Source of the DNA: Meandrina meandrites | Taxonomy: Eukaryota > Cnidaria > Anthozoa > Scleractinia > Meandrinidae | Assembly (NCBI GenBank): GCA_963693305.1 | Contig: OY855905.1 | Coordinates: forward strand, 36,415,637 to 36,479,636 | Length of the DNA stretch: 64,000 bases | Reading direction: 5' to 3' | Shown: in pieces, positions 26,001-35,000 of the stretch | How positions within the stretch are numbered: the stretch's first letter is position 1 | Layout of the letters: each line of letters begins with the position of its first letter | Program-made: the position numbers and the translations under genes | Notes under the pieces: model-generated | What the model was told of the DNA's origin: nothing | Seen by the model: only the letters and a program-made list of their open reading frames with translations | The model's database searches: none

Positions 26001-29000
26001 GCCAAATGGCGAAATTTAAGTGCCTTGAAATATGCCCGTTTAATTTTCGCGAAATTAAGGGATATCAAAATAAGCAACAATAAGGTAGATAACGCAGTGG
26101 TCAGAAATTGGCTACTTACTACCAAGGCGTGCCTTTCACTGGTGGCATAGGAAATACAGCAAGGGTTGACAGGTCGCACAAGTTCTAGCCTGTTCCAGGC
26201 TCTCGGTGGTTGGGGGCGGGTGAAAAAAGCTGGCGAGCGAGGTAAAAAACGAGGGGAGACTAGTCTCCCGTCGTTTTTCCTCGCTCGCCCGCTTTTTTCG
26301 CTCGCCCCAGCTACTGAGAGCCTGTCACCACGAGACCCTGGAGCAAGCTACGCAAGTTCTACCTTTGTGAAACATTTGAAAACCTTTTGTATTTTTGCTC
26401 TAACGAGTACGGTCTTCGTTTGATTGATACCCTGTTGCCCTGTGAATTCCTAACATTCGATGAGGAGGCTTGTAAAAGAAATATAAAGCTTTTGACTGCT
26501 GACTTAAGCAAATTATCAGAGGTAACGCAACTTCCAACGATGGAAACGTTTGCATCATGTCTTTTAGTTTTACACCTCTGTAATTTGTCATCAGTGTATT
26601 GCTATATCTTGATATAATTTTATCGGTTTGGTTCGGCGCGTTGATATTTACAAGATATATCGTATATTTAGCTCTCGAAATGTTTGCTCGGGGCCACTGG
26701 ATCTAAAATATACCGTGCAGATGTTGATTGCTTGTATTTTATATTTGTGATGCCGGGCCCGGCTCTTTACTAACTGTACGATGTGTTGCTTCTTATCAAA
26801 GATGACATAATATTCTTTTCTTTTTGTAAAAAAAACGACAATCTCATCCCGCGGAATTCAGAAATGGCCGGGGGTTCCGATTATTTCTTCTTTTTATAGC
26901 CGTAACCTTGGCCCAAAAGGGGGGTTCCAGCCAGAACCCTCCCCTGGCTACGTTTCTGCACGCGCATGCAGATTTTTCACGCAATCGACGATAAGACACT
27001 AAAAAGCATAATCATTTTTACAGAATACCAAGAATTCAGGGAAAGCAAAATACTTTATACCGAATAAAAATACCGAATACCTTGGTAAAAAACAGCAAAA
27101 GTACCGTTTACCCAAAACCCCTGGCCGGGACTGTTTATTAATTAAGTATGACGGTAGTGAAGTAAGTGCTTTGTCTAACAATTTGCAACTGTTTAAACTC
27201 TTTTGTTGGCATTTGCATTTCCAGGATTCCCTTCCCAGAAAGGTCGCCATCATCTCTTTCGCACCCCGAGCTGGGCTGAAGCAGTTTGTGAAGAAGTCCC
27301 ACTTACTCCTTACCTCTTCTATCCTGATAAACCGGTTCACATACAAGTTTCCGTAAATCACGTCAATTTGTCAGACTCCAGCTATGTTCACGAAGTCGTT
27401 GTGCCCTGGGTTAAGGAAATTAGGGAGAACAATTTTACAGTTTGCCTGACACAGGCTAGCCTCCCACGCAGTCGTTTTTAGGGGAGATCGGATTGCACTC
27501 GCTCCCGAGAGCGAGTGCAATCCGATCTCCCCTAAAAACGACTGCGTGGGAGGCTAGACACAGGCCGGAAGAAATGAGGAGAAAAATGGACAAGAGTTTG
27601 CAACAGTTGACTGGTTAGCATACCAGGGGGCCCCTGACGGGGGAGTGTCGGGTGAAATGGACGTGCCAACTTGGTGGACTGGAACGAACTGCCGTACAGT
27701 ATTACTTCCTACGGTGAGAATATTTATTAGTTCAATACAACAATCATTGTTGTATTTATAATACTCCTTTAACAGATGTTAAAGAAAACGTTGTTTCTAT
27801 CCAAACGATCGAGAAATGAAACTAACAGGGGGTGTATATTTATCAACTTACCCTGTGTGCTAGAGATTTCTGACGCGGTTGATTTCCGATTTATATAAGC
27901 TTGACAAAGATTATATTATTTTGTTACGACACTTTTTCCAGTATTTGTTACTAAAGTGACTTTTTCCTAGACGTCATTGCGGTTTTTCAGTTTTTTATAT
28001 AATCGATATGCAGGTGTGGCTGAATTTCAACTATATCACGCAAGTTATTGTCTCTTATCACTCCAATAACCATTCATTGATAACTTGGTGTTTTTTTTTT
28101 TTTTTTTCATTTTCGCAGAGAAAGTTTAAGTCGGCACCCACTGTACTTGTATCAGCGGAGCATGCAAGGCGTGGTGTAAAGCACGATGCTTCCTCTGTGT
28201 GGGTAGAAGATTTGACAACAACGTCTTTCAAGATCTGCATCAGAGAATTACAGAATTTTGATGGTATCCATTATAATTTCACAATAAAATACATGTATGT
28301 TTTCGTCTTAATAGTAAGGGTAATGAAAAGGTACGTTGTGATAAGACAGTTTAGTATCCTTTTTATTCGCCTAAGGTATAATATGAGAATATAATTGTTT
28401 TGAATTTAACTTTCCCGAACAGATTGACTTTTTGGGGCCAAACAGTATCGCGTCACTAATTGTTTTTACAGTACATCAAAAAGCGTGATAGAATCTCTCG
28501 TTTTTCATTATGAAATGTATTCTCCGACTAACTTTTAGCTTAAATTGTTCCTCCAGAAATTACACATTTATTTATTGTTGGTGGTGGACGTTGGTGGAGG
28601 CAAAGGTTATTTTTACTGAAAATAAGTGGAACAGAGAGAAACAGTACTGACCGTGGTTCATGCCATGATATGCAGTCTGAGTTTTTTGTGGAGAGCTCTG
28701 TTTTTTTTGTTAAGTTGCTAGAACAATAATTAATCTATGAATGGAAATAAAATATATAGATACCATAGTCAACATAATTGTTTTGAAAAGAAAATGAAAA
28801 GCAGTACTTAAATTCCTTACTGATCTTAAAGTGTATTAGTTATAGACAAATTTTAAGTATATCCGTAGGAATTTTTCGAGGAATTTTAAAAGGGTTTGTA
28901 AGGCACTTGTTTCTCGAGTTTTATTCCTTAACTACGTTTTTCGCATGGAGGTAACAATCTGATAAACGAAATTTTTTTAAGGACTGGATGGCATTTGAAG

Positions 29001-32000
29001 AGCTTCATCGACCTCTGTTTAGAGAGCATGGGTCAATACACTTTGCTAACGGGAACAAGCCATCCAAAGAATTCAACTACGCTTTTTGTGAGGTATGTTC
29101 ACCACTTTTCCTCTCATACTCACATTCTCGCGCACACAGCTCCCTTTCCTGATTTGCTCTTTTTACGACTGTTTTTGCGTATGCAAAACGGGAGTTATGG
29201 AATGAGTGGCGATTTGAAGCCATCCTTCCTTCCTTCCTTCAGTCCTTCAGTCGATCAGATGTAAACAAAAGGCCGTTGACAGATGGTTGGCAGACCTACA
29301 TGTAACGCCACTCTACATGTAACGCCACTCTCAATACATCGTTGCGGTTTATTAAGACCGATGACAGACCACTGTACTTAACGCGCTAATGGTTTTGTTT
29401 TGATGGGTATGTGATGATAATTTGAAAATCGATTGTGAACATATTTTATTTTTATTTTACCTTAAATCAGGTGTATGTTGTTTCTGCCCTATAGAAAAAT
29501 CAACAGAATTTTCTTAAGTTTGCATGTGACGGTGAAAGCGAAATTGAAAGCGAAGTTTGTGTAATCGCTAGCTGACAGAAGATTATCAGTGTCACGCGAC
29601 AAAGGTCAACCTAGCCGATTTCAAAATAAATTTTATGCGACGCTTAATCTTCACAGCACATTGAACGTCAATCGTAAACGCTGTACAGAGAAAAGAGTGT
29701 ACACCACGCTAGCACGAAAACACGCAAACAACACGCAAACTTGAATTTGTCTGCTTGGAACTTGCTTCTTTTACTCCCAATGCAAATCAAAATGAACTAG
29801 ACGCTTAACTGCGTGTACTCGGGCTTCTCTTTAAAAAATTAACTTGGATCACGCTGTTTACATAACCTCACACGACAATAATTATAGTAAACATACTTCG
29901 CATTGCGAGATCTCATGTCTTTTCTCGCTTTTATTGTCACCACTGAATAATTGTTTACATTTCCGGTTGAGTAAATAGCTTTCAACATTCTCTACATAGC
30001 CATCTACATACGAAATGAAGTGCTGGACAAGAGCATATGCTGTTACAATAATTGAAACGATAAAAACAAAGCAAGATAAACCCAATGAAACAAAAAAAGA
30101 AAAAGCAAAAATTGAAAGAAAGAATATAGTTACCCAAAAGCTGCTTGAAGTACTCATTTCGTTTTTCGTTTCTTCTTTTAGAGCGCAACTAAGCTTAAAT
30201 ATGGTGTCCATTACATCTTCGAGAAGATTCTTGTGTTGATAAGGAAAACTCTGTTGCATGTCTGTAGTCCAGTTTTTCGCAATGCTTGAGTGCTAAACAG
30301 CGTCAGTTCCCGCAAGTATTGATGATTCTCTTAGCGTTTCAAACTCCATTATATAGATAGCTCACTATAAAATCTAGGCTTCTGATAAAGGTTTCACTCG
30401 GAAGAGTTTGCTCGTAAAGTTCTCTCGTATTAAAGTTCATGCACCTACCCGCTCCGAAGTAGTCATCAACATGTTTCAGTGTGGGTGTACAATCGATTTC
30501 GCGTTCTAGAAATCACACTAAATATTTCAACCGTTACAATCCTTGAGATTGTACCGAAAAGAGAGTCAAACGAGACAGCTTCGTACCGTGTATCGCTTTT
30601 CACTTTATCACCTCGTGTCGACCTCGTGCCTCCGTGCAATAAAACGTTCCCAGAGGCCGCGATCCTTCTGGTCTGCGCCAGGAATCGAGACTTAATTCGT
30701 CACTTGTTAAATAAAAGCGACAAGAACTCGCACGAACACATTATTTAAACGATGACGTCATCGCTTAAAAAAACAGTCGTGGCCCAATAGGGCCTTTTGA
30801 TTAAAATCGTATTTTAAGGGACTTAACCAGGGGCGTAGCGTGCATCTTTCGTGGAGTACGCACGGAAGAAGAATTGAAGCGAGCACCGAAGCCGCGAACA
30901 GCTTGAGGGGTCTGGGGGTATGTCCCCCCGGAAATTTCTATTTTTAGGGTCTCGGAAATGCAATTTTCCGGGGAAAAACGGTTGGTATTTAGTAAATTAT
31001 GTTGTTAAAATGTCAACCTTTGGGACAGTTACTAGTAGGTTGAATAGGAGAGGCTGAAAAACAGTGATTTTCCAATGTTTTCAAACAAAGTGCAAGACGT
31101 CTCCCCTTCAGACAGGCAAATTCCAAAACCATATTGTCAATGTTGACGTCATTATGCTTATGAATGTGGAGAACTGCCAGGGAGGACAACACACAGAATA
31201 CGTGAGCTGCAGAGTGCTCAGGGCCACGAATATTATTGTTGTAGTGATGACTGGGTTTTGAACTTCTGTATTGAACTAATGGCGTTTTTAATATTCGCAA
31301 ACCTTTCGTTCTGTAATTCATAAATGATATCATAAAATCCGGCAACGCAATGAGAAAAACTCTGTCAACCTTCTGATTTAAAAAGACCATAAAAAGACGC
31401 TTTTCGCCAATAAATGTATGAATTTGTGGGGTTCTCGAGCTTTCCGTAGGTATGCACGTGTGCATATGGTCGCTACGCCCCTGCTAAACCAATTTTTACC
31501 TTTTTTAACAACTCAATTAGGACGTGGTCTTTAACAAGCACTATAACGACTCTCCAGTAGTATTGGTGTCTGCAAATCACTTAACAAACGGAGGAAACCT
31601 TAATCCCATGTACAACTCCATATCAGCTTGGGTTGAGGTTAGATTTTATTAATTCGTATAGCAACCACTTGCGATGTATGTTGAAGTAACCCGTAACTTA
31701 TCTGTAGTATTCACTGTGAAAGTACAATAGGTACATGTAAGACTGCGGAGTACTCAAATATAACAGTGATTCAGTAACCTAGACTGAGCACAAATTAAAG
31801 TGACAGGCTGAAACGAAAAATCAAATTAAATCAATAAATATCAGTGCAAAGCGTTGCATTTGTAATGTTAAATGACACCATTTTTTCTTTGTGTTTTCAT
31901 TAAGCATGTTGCTTTTGAATCGTATGTTTAGATACCGTTACCTTTTGTCACTTTGTGATTTCATGTCTTCAAGGGGCTAATATTGGCATTCTCTCCTTTC

Positions 32001-35000
32001 TTTGCAGTACATAAACACGACTGGTTTTAGAGCATGCGTGAAGGAGTTGTTTGTCAACCAGCATGACCCTCTGTCAGTCTCATATGTAGTCATGTCAGGT
32101 AGGGTACTTAAAAAAGATTCATGATTCATAAAATGACAGTAAGAACCTTTTAATTGCGTCGTTCCCTGTAGGCATAAAGTGTTTGTGTGATGCAATTTTA
32201 GTTTTTTTCAATTTTCGTGTGATGATAGATTTCAGCAGTTTCGTAAAGCCTCTTTTGTGCTGCATAAACGTCCAGTTGCTAGTACTTTGGCTTATACACT
32301 TGCGTGAATCAATGTTTTTGCTCTCTCCAAACCTTCAGACGGCGGCAGCCATGTTGTTTTATCGCCCTTTCACAGCTTCCCTGTCAATCAATTTAATTTC
32401 AACTTACTGCACTCTATTTCATCTTTTTGCACTCAATTTCAACTTTCTACGCTGTTTGGGATTAATTGACGTGCTCTCAGCCAATGAACTTGCTGAAATG
32501 CATGTGTATTATTACTCAGGAAATGCTAAAGTTTCATCAACCAGGCACTTTTTTCGCACGGTTTTCCTTTGAATACGGCAGTGAAATTTAAAGGCTCACA
32601 GTAAAGGTTTTACATTTCTCTTTTACTTCAAAGATGTCTGTGAACCGGGATGGAGTTTCTTCAATGGTTCCTGTTACTTCACCAGTGAAAAATGCGAGAC
32701 ATGGTCCAACGCAAGTACAATCTGCAGAAGCATGGGGGCTAATCTACCCGGCATTGAAAGTCAGGAAGAAAACGTGTATATTCAGCACAGACAAAATGGT
32801 GACAAGGCATGGATTGGTTTGAATGATATTGCCACAGAAGGCCTCTTCACTTGGGTGGATGGATGTCCTGATAAATTCCGCTATTGGGCGGAGAAACAAC
32901 CGAACGACTTTAGCGGAGAGGACTTCGTACACACTCTTGGAGCTAGACGTGGATACACGTGGAATGACGTGGACTGTAATGCGTGTCATCAGTATTCGTG
33001 CAAAAAAGGTGATGATCGCTCGTTAAAAAAAGCAAATTACTATCCAGGAAAAATGACTGTCTGGATTTGACGCCCAGGATGCAGGATACACGAAATATTA
33101 CCACTTTTTAAACCGCACAGAACGTCTGGCTACATATTGCTTTCGACGATTATATTGAATATTATAACGTATTGAAGTCAACTTTCGTGCCTTTAAAACT
33201 GGGCAAGTTTGATATTGTATATTACCTTGACGCTAATCCATCACAAAATTTGGTTATTCACAGATTATGATGAATGCAACAGTTCTCCGTGTTTGAATGG
33301 AGGTACTTGCAAAAATGGTAAAAGGACGTTTAACTGCATATGTTCTCCAACCCACAAAGGAAGTTCATGTGAAGGTGAGCTTCACTTATTGCTGTTTACT
33401 TCTGCCCAATACTGGCCAATGAACGCGAGTTTTCTAACCTTTCCGTTGAACCAATCATTTTACACAGCTGCCGCCAGAAAAAGATTAAGACAGATAACAT
33501 TCTCGTCCCAAGAACCCGCTTTTCTTTTGGTCAGCACCGAGAACGCAGACTCCTTCCAAGTCCGATGGGAAAGTCCGCGATTCGTTGACTTCGGGTCGTT
33601 TATTCTTAAATCTGAATTGCTGACAATTGAAAGTGAGCACTCTGCGCATGCCCAAAAATTCGAGTCTGGTCAGAGTTCGTGTTCTTGGTGCTGACCAAAA
33701 GAAAAGCGGGCTCTAGGGAAGAGATTGGACAGATGAGTGAGAGTTGATCAAATTATATGATAATAAAGAATAATCGTGTGAACACCTCGCGTTACTCAAA
33801 ATGTTTAATTCCGCTTTCGCCAAACTACTCAATGCCATATTCTTATATGTTCTAGTTTAACTATGATTTTGGGTGGGAAATAGGAAGCGACTTTTTCAAA
33901 CGTTATTCTTGTTATAGAAGTTTTAGAAAACCAGAAGAGGTCAAAACGGTCAACCATTTAGTATAATGCTTCGGTGGCACTCTTCTTGTAAATGATTTTA
34001 ATATTATATTTTACGTAGAGTTTGACGAATGCTCGAGCAGTCCTTGTCTGAATGGTGGAACTTGTACTGATGGAGATAATAATTTTACGTGTTCTTGTCC
34101 TTCGCCATTTTTTGGACCGAGGTGTCAAGGTAATGTACTATCTTTACTAAAGTTACCATTCGGGGGATTAGCCTCTTTAATTCAATTATTCTCGTCGATT
34201 TGAGATTCTGGAAATGGGGCTTTACTTGTAAGCGTAATCTGGCATGAACGTTTTCTGGTCCATGTTGTTTTTGCTAACATCAAAGTTTAACAGTGGTTGG
34301 AAAAATATCGAAAACAATCCTTCTGATTCTTGATGAACAACTGTCAATCTGTCAATCCCCAAAGCCTCTTAATGTTCTGGTGTATCCCCAAGTAAACTAA
34401 GCTCTAAGAAAATGTAAATGCTTTAGTGTTTTTTGGCAAATCTCACTTTTTCATTCATTAACTTTGTTACAAAATTTTTAAAATAACCATTTATCATAGC
34501 GGAGCTCCTTCGCGGCCCGAAGGACCGCAGCGCGAAGCCCCATAACTGTCATGTGAGCATAGAAAATAAGAAAACCATATGCGTTTGAGTTTTCGTGGAT
34601 ATCGTGGCTAGCGGCATGGCCTGCGGGCGCGTGCGTGTATGCGTGTGTGCGTACGAAGTCGCGCAACACGGCGGCCAAACTCCGGAAAAATCTTGACCTG
34701 GGCATCGTGCATGTTTGATATTGAACATCCACCTTTCGTTGAGAATAACCTGTCTTACTAGTTTGTAGGACAGTGCACAATTGATCTTTCATGCTGAAAA
34801 TCGACTAGGGATATTTCATTTCGCCTAAACGAATCGATTGCGTGAAAAGGTGACAAATCACTGCGGTAAGCTGAATGAAAACGTGTGAAGAAAGTGAGCA
34901 GCAGAAAATATTTTTTCGTCATTATTTTTCACCGTATCAAATCTAAAGTATTTTTTAAGTACTTCAGAGATTTTTTCTCACATCCGAAAAACAATGATCT

